From NCBI GenBank assembly GCA_017448685.1, contig JAFSKY010000017.1:1-33749 (forward strand): a stretch of DNA of 33,749 nucleotides, given 5' to 3'. Shown here piece by piece: positions 23,126 to 31,189 of the stretch. Source of the stretch: Synergistaceae bacterium. Lineage in GTDB: Bacteria; Synergistota; Synergistia; Synergistales; Aminobacteriaceae. The first letter of the stretch is position 1. Each line of letters opens with the position of its first letter. The notes below the pieces were generated by a model. That model was not told the origin of the DNA. It worked only from the letters and a program-made list of their open reading frames with translations, and made no database searches. The translations under genes were made by a program, and so were the position numbers.

Positions 23126-24795
23126 TTTCTGACCTCAAAATATACAGGCCGGGAGATTCCGCAAAGGCTCTTGCCTCGGAGCTGTCATGCCCGGAATTAG
23201 CCGCGGGCGTTCTCGAAATGCTCAAAGGCGGTGAGGACATTGACACCTTACGCGAATGGATACACCCGGATTTTTCGCGCCTCATGGACACGCTGAATCT
23301 TGGTGAGGCCAGCAAAGCCGCAAAAGATTTATGGGACTCCAAAAGCTCATTGGGCAATGTGTTAGTTTACGGGGATTATGACACTGACGGCATAAGTTCA
23401 ACGGTTCTGGCTATGGAAATCTTCAGGAACAAGGCCGCTCAGGTAAGGTACTTCATTCCCCGGCGAGATGTTCATGGTTACGGATTGAACGCGGGAGTCC
23501 TCGATAAGATTGCGGGTTCAGGGTGCAATACGTTTGTGGTAACTGACTGTGGCACGAATGACTCCGAAATGCTCGAAGAACTGCGCAAGGCTGGAATAAA
23601 CATTTTCGTGTTCGATCATCATTCACTCTCATCACCGATAACAATTCCCACAATCGTAAATCCCTGCATTAACATGGAAGCTGGCGACTATCAGAAAATA
23701 TGCGCGACTGCTGTATTGTGGTGCTGGGCGTGGAAGGAAAATATTGTGTCCCGGAAATTCCTTCAATATGAGATTGACCTAGTTACCCTTGCGACAATCG
23801 CCGACTGTATGCCACTGCACAACCTCAACCGCTCGCTTGTACGTTATGGGATGAAGCTCATGAGGACGAATCCTCGTCGCGGACTCGGAGCGTTGTTTGA
23901 CTGCCTCGGCTTGAACAGGTCTCAGCTTTCAGAGGAACATTTGTCCATGAGGGTAATACCCTGCCTCAATGCCCCCGGAAGAATCGCCACAGCTGACACA
24001 GGAGTCAGGGCTTTGCTTGGAGCTGGGAGCAACGATGCTGTATATTCCTGCGTGAATGAACTCATGCGAATCAACCGTAAGCGCCAGACATTAACGGAGA
24101 ATATAGCGAAGGACATCGAGGACGGAATAATCACGGGTCAGGCAACAGGGAATGTACTCTACAATGAGCAATGGCCTATAGGAGTCCTTAGCGGAGTCGC
24201 TAGCCGTGTATGCGCCCAGTACAACAGGCCAATAGTTTTGGCGGCTCCTGTAGGTGGGGGGCTTGTGCGTGGAACATTGAGAGTTCCTGAAGGTGGCGAT
24301 GCTGTTGGGATTCTGCGTGAGATTGCTCCGAAGCTCGATGCTTGGGGAGGCCACAAATACGCCGCGGGATTCTCTGTTCTCGCTGAAAATTGGAAGGAAG
24401 TACGCGCTGACCTTGAACGCATGTTAGATGATATTGTCATTGAGCCGGAAGAGGCCGTGCCTGTGATTGACATTGAGCCGTCAGACATAACCATATCAGA
24501 TTGGCGGGCAGTCTCTGAGCTTGGGCCTTTTGGGAACAGTAACCCTTCGCCGAAATTCTTTACCCCCGGCGGAATCAATATCTCAGAGATTAACCCACTC
24601 GGCAAAGACGGAAAACACTCCTTTGTTCGGGCGGGTAATGCTAGGCTTCTTGCGTTTAACACTCCTCCGCGTGATGTGGCGGAAATCATTGGCAGGGTAA
24701 AAGGTTGGATATATCATCCGCGTTTGGATTATTGGCGGAATGAAGAACAGTTGCAGTTCATACTTGACTGCGCAGTAACGGAAGGAGGGAACTAA
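23107..24795 (+). CDS. recJ: Single-stranded-DNA-specific exonuclease RecJ
   Basis: 562 aa DHH-superfamily 5'-3' exonuclease. DYDTDG (about 90-95), VTDCGTND (about 145-152) and FDHH (about 169-172) supply the metal-binding aspartates and histidines; the DHHA1 segment GGHKYAAGFS is near residue 415-424, and a C-terminal OB-like domain follows. ATG 23107 is chosen because GGAGG lies 8 bases upstream; a frame from 23062 would overlap tadA further without a ribosome site. The enzyme acts in recombination and mismatch repair and may process DNA taken up by the competence system. Confidence 0.95.
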   Translation: MLPTCLISDLKIYRPGDSAKALASELSCPELAAGVLEMLKGGEDIDTLREWIHPDFSRLMDTLNLGEASKAAKDLWDSKSSLGNVLVYGDYDTDGISSTVLAMEIFRNKAAQVRYFIPRRDVHGYGLNAGVLDKIAGSGCNTFVVTDCGTNDSEMLEELRKAGINIFVFDHHSLSSPITIPTIVNPCINMEAGDYQKICATAVLWCWAWKENIVSRKFLQYEIDLVTLATIADCMPLHNLNRSLVRYGMKLMRTNPRRGLGALFDCLGLNRSQLSEEHLSMRVIPCLNAPGRIATADTGVRALLGAGSNDAVYSCVNELMRINRKRQTLTENIAKDIEDGIITGQATGNVLYNEQWPIGVLSGVASRVCAQYNRPIVLAAPVGGGLVRGTLRVPEGGDAVGILREIAPKLDAWGGHKYAAGFSVLAENWKEVRADLERMLDDIVIEPEEAVPVIDIEPSDITISDWRAVSELGPFGNSNPSPKFFTPGGINISEINPLGKDGKHSFVRAGNARLLAFNTPPRDVAEIIGRVKGWIYHPRLDYWRNEEQLQFILDCAVTEGGN

Positions 24796-24800
24796 TCATC

Positions 24801-27128
24801 ATGGCCGAATCCCTTGACACTCTTGAAACTGGCCGCGAAACTTTTTCATCAATCATTAACTCCATACCATCAATTGACACATCAAGCAATTATCTGCGCG
24901 ATATGTACTCGCTTAGAGATGAGTTTTTCGCAAAGATACCCGAAGAATCACAGATTGAAATTGTCCGCTCAGTATGGCATGAGTTATGGGGAAAAGCCAT
25001 GCTAGCATTGAACCCTGAACAGCTGAACATGTTAGGCGAGGCGTTTGTGTTTGCGGCAATCGCCCACAAAGATCAGCGCAGGAGATCAGGAGACCCCTAT
25101 ATCATTCACACATTGAGTGCGGCTGTGATTCTCGCTGATATGAAATTGGACATGGCCACACTTCAAGCTGCATTGTTGCATGACGTGTTAGAGGACACGA
25201 AGGTTACGCCTGAAGAAATGCGCGAGAAATTCGGCAATGACGTTGAAATGCTCGTTGATGGTGTAACCAAGCTCGCAAAGACTGATGTCAAAGCTATCAT
25301 GTCCCGCGAAGATCTTACGGCTGAAAGTTTGCGCCATATGTTTATCGTTATGGCAAAAGATATACGCGTTGTGCTGATAAAACTCGCTGACCGTCTGCAC
25401 AACATGAGGACTCTTGATGTCATGAGGCCGGATCAGCAACAGAGAATAGCCAGTGAAACTATGGAGATTTACGCCCCATTAGCGCACAGGCTCGGCATAT
25501 ACAAAATCAAGAGTGAGCTTGAAGATTTATCGTTCATGTATCTTCACCCGGACATATACAGGGAAGTTGAACGACGCGTGAAAAAACGTATGCCACAGAT
25601 GGAGCAGATTATAACGAAGGCCAAATCTGTGCTTGAAGAGAAATTGCAGGCCGGTAACATACCATGCCGGATTAAAGGACGAGCAAAGCACTACTACAGC
25701 ATATACGAGAAAATGCAACGCAAGCATATCTCATTCGATGAGCTTTATGACATTCTCGCGGTTCGTGTGCTAGTGTCTGATGTTACAACCTGCTATTCAG
25801 TGCTTGGACTCGTTCATTCATTGTGGCCTCCTGTACCGGGACAGTTTGACGACTACATAGCCAACCCAAAAAGCAACATGTATCAGTCATTGCACACAAC
25901 GGTTATGGTGTCAGGAGTTCCGCTTGAGGTTCAAATACGAACGTATGAGATGAATCACTTTGCGGAGTTTGGGATTGCGGCTCATTGGGTATATAAAGAG
26001 GGCGGCAACAAGAAAATGCTCAAGGGACTCAATGAGAAACTTATGCTAGTTCGTCAGGTCATGGAAGCTGGCGAGGAAGGTGGCGAGGCAAAAGAGTTCG
26101 TTGACATCCTCAAGACAGATATACTTCTCACGAGCGAATTGTACGTTTTCACCCCTGACGGTAAACCCATGATTCTCCCAAACGGCTCAACAGTTCTCGA
26201 TTTCGCTTACGCCGTCCACACAGAAATCGGCAATCATTGCGCCGGGGCTATCGTGAATGGGCGAATGGTTCAGCTCAACACGCAACTACACAGCGGAGAC
26301 AGGGTGAAGATACTCACAGCCTCTCAAACATCACCGTCAAAAGACTGGCTGAATATCGTAAGCAGCGGAAAAACCAAGAGCAAAATACGCAGCTATTTCC
26401 GTCAGGCAGAAAAGGCAGAACGTGAAGAGAAATTAGAACGCGGATGGAAACTCATTGAACGCGAATTGCGCAGGAGAGGACTCACTGATGTTAAGCGTGA
26501 GGATTTCAGCAACATTGAAGAGCAATTGATAGCAGTCGGCTCTGGGACAATAGGAGCTAGCGAAACGGCTCAAAAATTGTCGTTGGCATGGCTTCAGCAT
26601 CATTCCCCCGCCCCACAGAATGAACCCGTCGAGTTTGTCAGCGAACCACCCGCCAAAAAGAAAGACAATAAGTCAGATGTCCTTGTTGAAGGTGAAGGAG
26701 GAGTCAGCGTTACATTTGCGAGTTGTTGCGACCCTGTGCCGGGTGATGACATAATCGGTTACGCTTCAGCCCGCCGTGGAATCACCGTTCACCGCGCCGA
26801 ATGTAGGAACATTGCCGGGGTTGACGCAAGCCGCAAAATCAAAGTGTCTTGGTCATTGCGTGATTTGTCGCCCACAGGGGGGAAGCCTCCAAGCATTTAC
26901 GCGGCAAGACTAAGGATTGAGTCTGAAGAGCGTCCTGACCTCATGGCCGATATAAGCAGGCTATTAGGGCTTGAAGGTACATCAATAACAAGTTTCAAGT
27001 CTATTGGCGCGGGCGGAGGTTTCTTGCGCATAAAAATGGAAGTTCGCGTGAGAGATTTAGAGCATCTGTATTCCTCAATGTCGCGAATAAATGAGGTTCG
27101 CGGAGTTATGAGCGTTGAAAGGGAGTAA
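24801..27128 (+). CDS. spoT: Bifunctional (p)ppGpp synthetase/hydrolase (RelA/SpoT family)
   Basis: 775 aa. Domain order is complete: an N-terminal extension of about 50 aa, HD hydrolase (HKDQRRRSGDPYIIHT at about 89-104 and ALLHDVLEDT with H127-D128), ppGpp synthetase (GRAKHYYSIYEKM, then YDILAVRVL and NMYQSLHTTV), TGS (LYVFTPDGKPMILPNGSTVLDFAY), a CC/zinc-finger-like region (SCCDPVPGDDIIGY) and a C-terminal ACT domain. The intact HD motif implies that it both makes and degrades the alarmone, so it may be the only long RSH of the genome. A GGAGGG ribosome site overlaps the recJ stop region. The symbol rel would be equally appropriate. Confidence 0.96.
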   Translation: MAESLDTLETGRETFSSIINSIPSIDTSSNYLRDMYSLRDEFFAKIPEESQIEIVRSVWHELWGKAMLALNPEQLNMLGEAFVFAAIAHKDQRRRSGDPYIIHTLSAAVILADMKLDMATLQAALLHDVLEDTKVTPEEMREKFGNDVEMLVDGVTKLAKTDVKAIMSREDLTAESLRHMFIVMAKDIRVVLIKLADRLHNMRTLDVMRPDQQQRIASETMEIYAPLAHRLGIYKIKSELEDLSFMYLHPDIYREVERRVKKRMPQMEQIITKAKSVLEEKLQAGNIPCRIKGRAKHYYSIYEKMQRKHISFDELYDILAVRVLVSDVTTCYSVLGLVHSLWPPVPGQFDDYIANPKSNMYQSLHTTVMVSGVPLEVQIRTYEMNHFAEFGIAAHWVYKEGGNKKMLKGLNEKLMLVRQVMEAGEEGGEAKEFVDILKTDILLTSELYVFTPDGKPMILPNGSTVLDFAYAVHTEIGNHCAGAIVNGRMVQLNTQLHSGDRVKILTASQTSPSKDWLNIVSSGKTKSKIRSYFRQAEKAEREEKLERGWKLIERELRRRGLTDVKREDFSNIEEQLIAVGSGTIGASETAQKLSLAWLQHHSPAPQNEPVEFVSEPPAKKKDNKSDVLVEGEGGVSVTFASCCDPVPGDDIIGYASARRGITVHRAECRNIAGVDASRKIKVSWSLRDLSPTGGKPPSIYAARLRIESEERPDLMADISRLLGLEGTSITSFKSIGAGGGFLRIKMEVRVRDLEHLYSSMSRINEVRGVMSVERE

Positions 27129-27133
27129 TATTT

Positions 27134-27577
27134 TTGCGTCTGCTTATACAGAGGGTAAAAAGAGCGTCAGTAACCATAAACGGCAAAGATAAGCGCGGAA
27201 TAAATCAGGGAATGTGCGTTTTCATAGGAGTAACTCACGGCGATAATGAGCAAAAAGCTGACTGGTTAGCGGAAAAAATGATCGGCCTGCGAATATTCGA
27301 GGACTCAGACGGCAAAATCAACCTGTCATTGAAGGACATCGGCGGCGAGGTGCTTTTAGTGTCGCAATTCTCGCTTTACGCCTCATGCGCTAAGGGAAGG
27401 AGGCCGGGTTTCTCTGACGCGGCAAAACCTGATGAGGCTGAACGTCTCTATGATTACTTCGTGGCAAGAGTGAAATCAATGGGGCTTGCTGATGTTAAAT
27501 GCGGTGAATTTGGCGCGGATATGGAAGTCGAGATAATCAATGACGGGCCATTAACGTTTATTGTTGACAGCATATAG
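27134..27577 (+). CDS. dtd: D-aminoacyl-tRNA deacylase Dtd
   Basis: 147 aa, normal length. Hydrolyses D-amino acids (and glycine on tRNA-Ala) from tRNA by RNA-mediated chemistry. The catalytic pocket motifs SQFSLYA (77-83; SQFTLYA in most homologues), KGRRPGF and the C-terminal GPLTF are all present. The start is TTG, 5 bases after the rel stop, with a GGGAG ribosome site at 8-base spacing. The rel-dtd-MBL gene order is common in bacteria. Confidence 0.95.
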   Translation: MRLLIQRVKRASVTINGKDKRGINQGMCVFIGVTHGDNEQKADWLAEKMIGLRIFEDSDGKINLSLKDIGGEVLLVSQFSLYASCAKGRRPGFSDAAKPDEAERLYDYFVARVKSMGLADVKCGEFGADMEVEIINDGPLTFIVDSI

Positions 27578-27593
27578 TAAGGAGGAATGTAGG

Positions 27594-28229
27594 TTGCACT
27601 GCAAGAGATTCCCTTTAGGGGCATTGTGGACAAACGGCTATTTGTTCTGGGATGATGAGACAAAAGAAGCGTTCTTCGTTGACCCTGGCGGAAATACTGA
27701 GGACGTTCAAGCATTCATGGCCGGGGAAGGTCTCGTGTTGAAGATGGTACTGCTGACTCATGGCCACATAGACCACATAGCCGGGATTCATGAGTTTGTG
27801 CCTTTTGTCGGGGACAATATATATATCGGCTCAAATGATGCTCACATGCTGAGGAAGCCTTCAAGACAGCTTCAGGCGTTGTTGGGCGTTCATTGCGAGG
27901 GGATAAGCACATTCCGCGAGGTGAATGACGGAAGAGTCATCGATTTTCCCGGCTACACGATAAAAGTTATTGAGACACCCGGACACACTGAAGGCAGCGT
28001 GTGTTTCCTTATCACCGATAAGGACGGCCATAAAGTTTTGGTGTCAGGCGATACACTTTTTGCGCAGAGCGTTGGACGCACAGACCTTGAAGGAGGCGAC
28101 AGCGTGAAACTTGACGAATCTTTGAGGAAGCTGGCTGAATTTGACGATGGGTTAGCGGTTCTGCCAGGACACGGCCCGGAAACCAACATAGGCAGTGAGC
28201 GCGAACTCAATCCCTATTGGCCACGCTGA
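27594..28229 (+). CDS. Metallo-beta-lactamase-fold hydrolase (glyoxalase II-like)
   Basis: 211 aa. The zinc motif THGHIDH (55-61) is followed by ETPGHTEGSVCF, SGDTLFAQSVGRTDL and a C-terminal PGHGPET, the set seen in small YcbL/GloB-like hydrolases. It is probably a thioester hydrolase in the cytoplasm; true glyoxalase II activity is not shown. Start TTG at 27594 is chosen because AAGGAGG lies 9 bases upstream; an in-frame ATG at 27561 lies inside dtd and lacks a ribosome site. Confidence 0.9.
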   Translation: MHCKRFPLGALWTNGYLFWDDETKEAFFVDPGGNTEDVQAFMAGEGLVLKMVLLTHGHIDHIAGIHEFVPFVGDNIYIGSNDAHMLRKPSRQLQALLGVHCEGISTFREVNDGRVIDFPGYTIKVIETPGHTEGSVCFLITDKDGHKVLVSGDTLFAQSVGRTDLEGGDSVKLDESLRKLAEFDDGLAVLPGHGPETNIGSERELNPYWPR

Positions 28230-28241
28230 GGAGGATTTAGC

Positions 28242-29297
28242 ATGTTCAACTTATTTTCGGGTATGCTTGGGCTTGATGTCGGAATAGATCTAGGCTCGTC
28301 AAATGTAGTCGTTTACGTCAAGGATAAGGGAATAATCCTCAGTGAACCTTCAGCCGTTGCAGTGAAGAAGCTCCCACGCGCAGAAGGGTATGAAGTCATC
28401 GCTGTAGGAGATGCGGCAAAAGCTATGTCCGGCAAAGTCCCTCACGGGATCGAAGCTATATGGCCTCTTGAAGGCGGCGTAATAGCGAATTTCGACATGA
28501 CACAGGAACTAATCAAATACGCATTGAAACGTGTCAGCTCCAATAATACATTCATGGTTCACCCCAGAGTCGTAATCTCAATCCCCGCAGAAGTTACAGA
28601 GGTTGAGCGTAAAGCCGTGATTGACGCTACGTTAGGGGCAGGCGCAAGCGAGGCATATGTTGTTGAAGAACCTATAAGCGCGGCTCTTGGCGTGGGATTG
28701 CCGATTGACCGCCCTTCAGGTTGCATGATTATTGACATTGGTGGAGGAACATCAGAAGTAAGCGTGATTTCACTCGGCGGAATCGTCGTAACCTCATCAC
28801 TACGCACAGCCGGCAAAATGATGGATAACGCAATAATCACAATGGTACGTCAGCGTTACGCGCTATTGATTGGCGAGACAACAGCCGAGGAAGTCAAGAA
28901 CACAATCGGCTCTGCCCTCCCATTAAACCCTGAGCTTGAAATGAGCGTTAAAGGCCGAGACCTTTCAGACGGACTCCCGAAAAGCGATATTGTCTCATCC
29001 GTTGAAGTCCGCGAGGCAATGGAGCCTATATTCACGGGTATTGAAGACATGGTGAAGGTTGCGTTGGAGAAAATGCCGCCCGAACTCGCAAAAGATGTTG
29101 TTGACAGAGGCATAATCCTTACTGGAGGAGTCGCCCTAATGCGGGGATTCTCTGAGAGACTCTCACGCGCCATAAATACCCCCGTGATTGTCGCAGAACA
29201 ACCGTTGAACTCCGTAGCTTTAGGCGTTGGGAAAATACTCGACAACCTCGGCACAATGCGCAGGGTATTGAGGTCAGTTCAGCGCGGCTCACGCTAA
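28242..29297 (+). CDS. mreB: Rod shape-determining protein MreB
   Basis: 351 aa actin-like ATPase that forms filaments under the inner membrane and positions the elongation machinery. The phosphate-1 loop DVGIDLGSSNVVVYVK (about 11-26), an IDIGGGTSEVSVISLGG phosphate-2 loop (about 163-179) and an ILTGGVALMRGF adenosine motif near residue 290 are all intact, and a short hydrophobic N-terminus MFNLFSGML may act as a membrane anchor. GAGGAGG precedes the ATG. It is followed by mreC without a gap. Confidence 0.96.
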   Translation: MFNLFSGMLGLDVGIDLGSSNVVVYVKDKGIILSEPSAVAVKKLPRAEGYEVIAVGDAAKAMSGKVPHGIEAIWPLEGGVIANFDMTQELIKYALKRVSSNNTFMVHPRVVISIPAEVTEVERKAVIDATLGAGASEAYVVEEPISAALGVGLPIDRPSGCMIIDIGGGTSEVSVISLGGIVVTSSLRTAGKMMDNAIITMVRQRYALLIGETTAEEVKNTIGSALPLNPELEMSVKGRDLSDGLPKSDIVSSVEVREAMEPIFTGIEDMVKVALEKMPPELAKDVVDRGIILTGGVALMRGFSERLSRAINTPVIVAEQPLNSVALGVGKILDNLGTMRRVLRSVQRGSR

Positions 29298-30068
29298 ATG
29301 GACAACAGACGAAGCTCAACCCGCGAATTTGTACACGGAATAACGGCATTGATTCTTGCGTTGTTCCTTCTCGGCGTAAGTTCAGGGCTTGGAGTCCTCA
29401 AGAGTATTGTCGATATTTGGGGCGCGATTCTCTTCATCCCTGAATACCCTGCTGTGATAATGCGAGAAATGTTCCTTGAGTGGCGTTCATGGTCAAGGGA
29501 CAAAGATTATCTCAGCGGTGAAGTTACTCGCCTACGCAATGAGAACGCTAATTTACGTCTTGAACTCGCCAAAATCGCAGGGGAAAAAATCTATTCCCCG
29601 GACAAAACACCCGAAGCACGTACAGCCCGCGTAACTCTTCGCGCTCCTATGTCATGGTGGAGTGAAATACGCATTGACCGCGGCGAACATGACAAAATCA
29701 CGCAAGGTCTTCCCATCTTCAGCAATGGCTATCTCATCGGGCGCGTAAGCACTGTGTCTCTCATATCGTCATGGGCGGAGCTGATTACGTCATCTTCGTT
29801 CATGATCCCTGCGGTGATTGAGGAAACTCGCGAGCTTGGAGTCGTTGAGGGTGATGGAAGTGGCTCTGTACTTCTGCGCTATATACCTGCCGGGCGTGGC
29901 GTTCGTTCAGGGATGAAGGTCAGTACGGCCATGATTGGCGAGCAATTGCCCCCCGGACTCCCAATAGGACAGATTGCGGGCGAGTTCACTCCCGGCTCTG
30001 ACGGCTACACTACATACAGGATTGAGCCGGGCGCGGATTTGTCGAGATTTTACACGGTGAATTACTGA
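29298..30068 (+). CDS. mreC: Rod shape-determining protein MreC
   Basis: 256 aa bitopic protein of the elongasome. One N-terminal membrane helix (about 15-35), a coiled coil (about 68-95, LSGEVTRLRNENANLRLELA), and the beta-rich periplasmic domain with NGYLIGRVSTVS and the RYIPAGRGVRSGMKVSTAMIGEQLPPGLPIGQI section typical of MreC. Its ATG directly abuts the mreB TAA and has no independent ribosome site, so its translation probably depends on mreB. Confidence 0.93.
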   Translation: MDNRRSSTREFVHGITALILALFLLGVSSGLGVLKSIVDIWGAILFIPEYPAVIMREMFLEWRSWSRDKDYLSGEVTRLRNENANLRLELAKIAGEKIYSPDKTPEARTARVTLRAPMSWWSEIRIDRGEHDKITQGLPIFSNGYLIGRVSTVSLISSWAELITSSSFMIPAVIEETRELGVVEGDGSGSVLLRYIPAGRGVRSGMKVSTAMIGEQLPPGLPIGQIAGEFTPGSDGYTTYRIEPGADLSRFYTVNY

Positions 30069-30069
30069 C

Positions 30070-30540
30070 ATGATTCTTGTGATATTGTGGCTGGTTCAAG
30101 ATTTGCTGACTGTTTTCACGGGCGGAGGAATGCAGATTCCCGGGCTTTTCATGCTTGGAGTAGCGTACAGGCTTCTCATAGATGACGGGAGCGGAGATGA
30201 AAGCCTTTGGGCAATATGGACAGCTTTTGCCGGGGGAGTTTTATGGGATATACGCTGGATAGGTATACCGGGATTCTTCACACTGGGATATGTTGTTGTG
30301 GTGCTGATTGTGATTCAGGTGTGGGGGATAATTCCTCCGCAAGGCCGCGTTTCAGGTACGGGGCTTATCGTGTTTGCACTCCTTGAAGCCTCGCAGATTA
30401 TTCCTCCTGCATTGCCTATTATTGTGCTTGGTGGCAATACTAGTTGGGGAGGATTCTTCATGCAGCAGGCGTATTCCCTTCCCGCTATACTGTTCACGAT
30501 GTATGTTTATTCCCGTAAGGTGAGAAGCTCAAGCGTTTAA
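30070..30540 (+). CDS. mreD: Rod shape-determining protein MreD-like
   Basis: 156 aa membrane protein with about five hydrophobic helices, a polar IDDGSGDES loop, and an FAGGVLWDIRWIGIPGFFTLGY segment matching the MreD F-x-x-G-L-x-x-D pattern. MreD sequences are poorly conserved, so the call relies partly on position directly after mreC (1-base gap) and before a terminator. The last codons (VRSSSV) and the following terminator are duplicated, diverged, about 190 bases downstream. Confidence 0.85.
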   Translation: MILVILWLVQDLLTVFTGGGMQIPGLFMLGVAYRLLIDDGSGDESLWAIWTAFAGGVLWDIRWIGIPGFFTLGYVVVVLIVIQVWGIIPPQGRVSGTGLIVFALLEASQIIPPALPIIVLGGNTSWGGFFMQQAYSLPAILFTMYVYSRKVRSSSV

Positions 30541-30596
30541 TGTAAGTTGATGGTGTGAATGATTCCCCCTGAATGTTAGGGGGATATTTTTTTGCG
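30520..30596 (+). repeat. Direct repeat copy 1: mreD 3' end plus terminator
   Basis: Begins GTGAGAAGCTCAAGCGTTTA, covering the last mreD codons, and ends in the T run and GCG after the terminator. It is similar over its whole length of about 77 bases to 30710-30787, which begins GTGAAAAGCTCAAGCGTTTA and ends in a T run and GCG. Confidence 0.75.
30562..30594 (+). terminator. Intrinsic terminator of the tadA to mreD unit
   Basis: Stem CCCCCT/AGGGGG (extended by flanking AT pairs) with a 7-base loop, then ATATTTTTTT. It lies 21 bases after the mreD stop and is the only strong terminator seen in the rightward series from tadA. Confidence 0.88.
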
Positions 30597-30709
30597 TCAT
30601 TGAAGCCCCACAAGCCTCAGAAAAATTCCCGGCCATGTCTCAATTCACCTTCCAATCTCACGAAGCCCAATACCCCCGCAATTGTATTTCCTGCGTTCAA
30701 GTCCTTAAT

Positions 30710-30787
30710 GTGAAAAGCTCAAGCGTTTAAGATATGTTGCTGTGGTGAGAATGTTTCCCACATTGTGTGCGGAGGATTTTTTTTGCG
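30710..30787 (+). repeat. Direct repeat copy 2: diverged duplicate of mreD tail and terminator
   Basis: Starts GTGAAAAGCTCAAGCGTTTA and would encode VKSSSV then stop, compared with VRSSSV then stop in mreD. The hairpin part has decayed (TTTCCCACATTGTGTGCGGA) but the T8 run and following GCG remain. Upstream of the shared codons the similarity to mreD is lost, so this is a remnant rather than a second mreD. Confidence 0.7.
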
Positions 30788-30800
30788 CGGGAATATGGCA

Positions 30801-30837
30801 CAAAGAAAAGCCCCTCCCGTTTTGCCGGAAGGAGCTT
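30801..30837 (-). terminator. Probable terminator of the DWIW gene pair
   Basis: On the minus strand AAGCTCCTTCCGG pairs imperfectly with CGGGAGGGGCTT around a short A-rich loop, followed by TTCTTTG. It lies about 50 bases beyond the stop of the second secreted-protein gene. Several mismatches make it weaker than the other terminators here. Confidence 0.6.
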
Positions 30838-30889
30838 GATTTTGCTTTGAGTATTGGCGGTGAAGATTGAGCGCGTTTTCAGTCCGTAT

Positions 30890-31189
30890 TTACCAAATCC
30901 AATCCACAATAATTGCAAAGATTAAGTCCCTAATTCCCTTTGGGCGTTCTCCGAAACAATAAGTTCTTGCACTGTAGAGCGTTTTAATGTTGCGGACATC
31001 GTACGAAACAGCCTGACCAACATCGCACGAAACAGCAAAGCCGATGGGAAAGCCGATGGGCATCTCACCGGGTGCTAAGCAACAGAACCCTGGCCACGCT
31101 GAAGCAGAATTACCCGCAAAGCACGCCCCTGAAGCACACAGCACCAATGCCAGAATCACAGCCGTTATTCTCTTCACGGCAATCACCAT
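30890..31189 (-). CDS. Small secreted Cys-containing protein ending in DWIW, unknown
   Basis: 99 aa, not matched to any family I know. A signal peptide (MVIAVKRITAVILALVLCAS, cleavage near ACFA at residue 25) precedes a short mature part of about 74 aa with five or so Cys (CC pair, SCDV, TYCF). Two internal tandem repeats are encoded: PIGF twice in a row, and AVSCDV/AVSYDV eight residues apart. The last residues IVDWIW echo the LIDWIW end of the neighbouring protein. ATG 31189 overlaps the upstream stop by 7 bases (ATGGTGA), no ribosome site is visible, so it is probably coupled; an earlier in-frame start at 31222 would lie inside the other gene. Confidence 0.62.
   Translation of the reverse strand: MVIAVKRITAVILALVLCASGACFAGNSASAWPGFCCLAPGEMPIGFPIGFAVSCDVGQAVSYDVRNIKTLYSARTYCFGERPKGIRDLIFAIIVDWIW
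30996..31060 (-). repeat. Short tandem repeats inside the second DWIW gene
   Basis: Two repeats lie side by side. ACATCGTACGAAACAGC (30996-31012) recurs with one mismatch at 31020-31036, period 24. AAAGCCGATGGG is perfectly doubled at 31037-31048 and 31049-31060, period 12. Both periods are multiples of 3, so copy changes would alter length without breaking the frame. Confidence 0.85.

Larger units (their letters stand above)
30541..30889. other. Gene-free stretch between mreD and the DWIW gene pair
   Basis: 349 bases without a supported gene. It holds the mreD terminator (30562-30594), about 110 bases with no feature I can recognise (30597-30709), a diverged second copy of the mreD tail and terminator (30710-30787), and a hairpin that fits a terminator for the leftward gene pair (30801-30837). 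Short frames here lack ribosome sites. Confidence 0.7.

Noticed and set aside
24159-24689. 176-codon open frame antisense to recJ
   Set aside because: It is the complement of a conserved RecJ coding segment, with no ribosome site or recognisable domain.
30597-30709. Possible non-coding RNA or gene remnant between the duplicated mreD tails
   Set aside because: No promoter, convincing fold or frame with a start signal could be found; nothing beyond its flanking repeats supports a feature.
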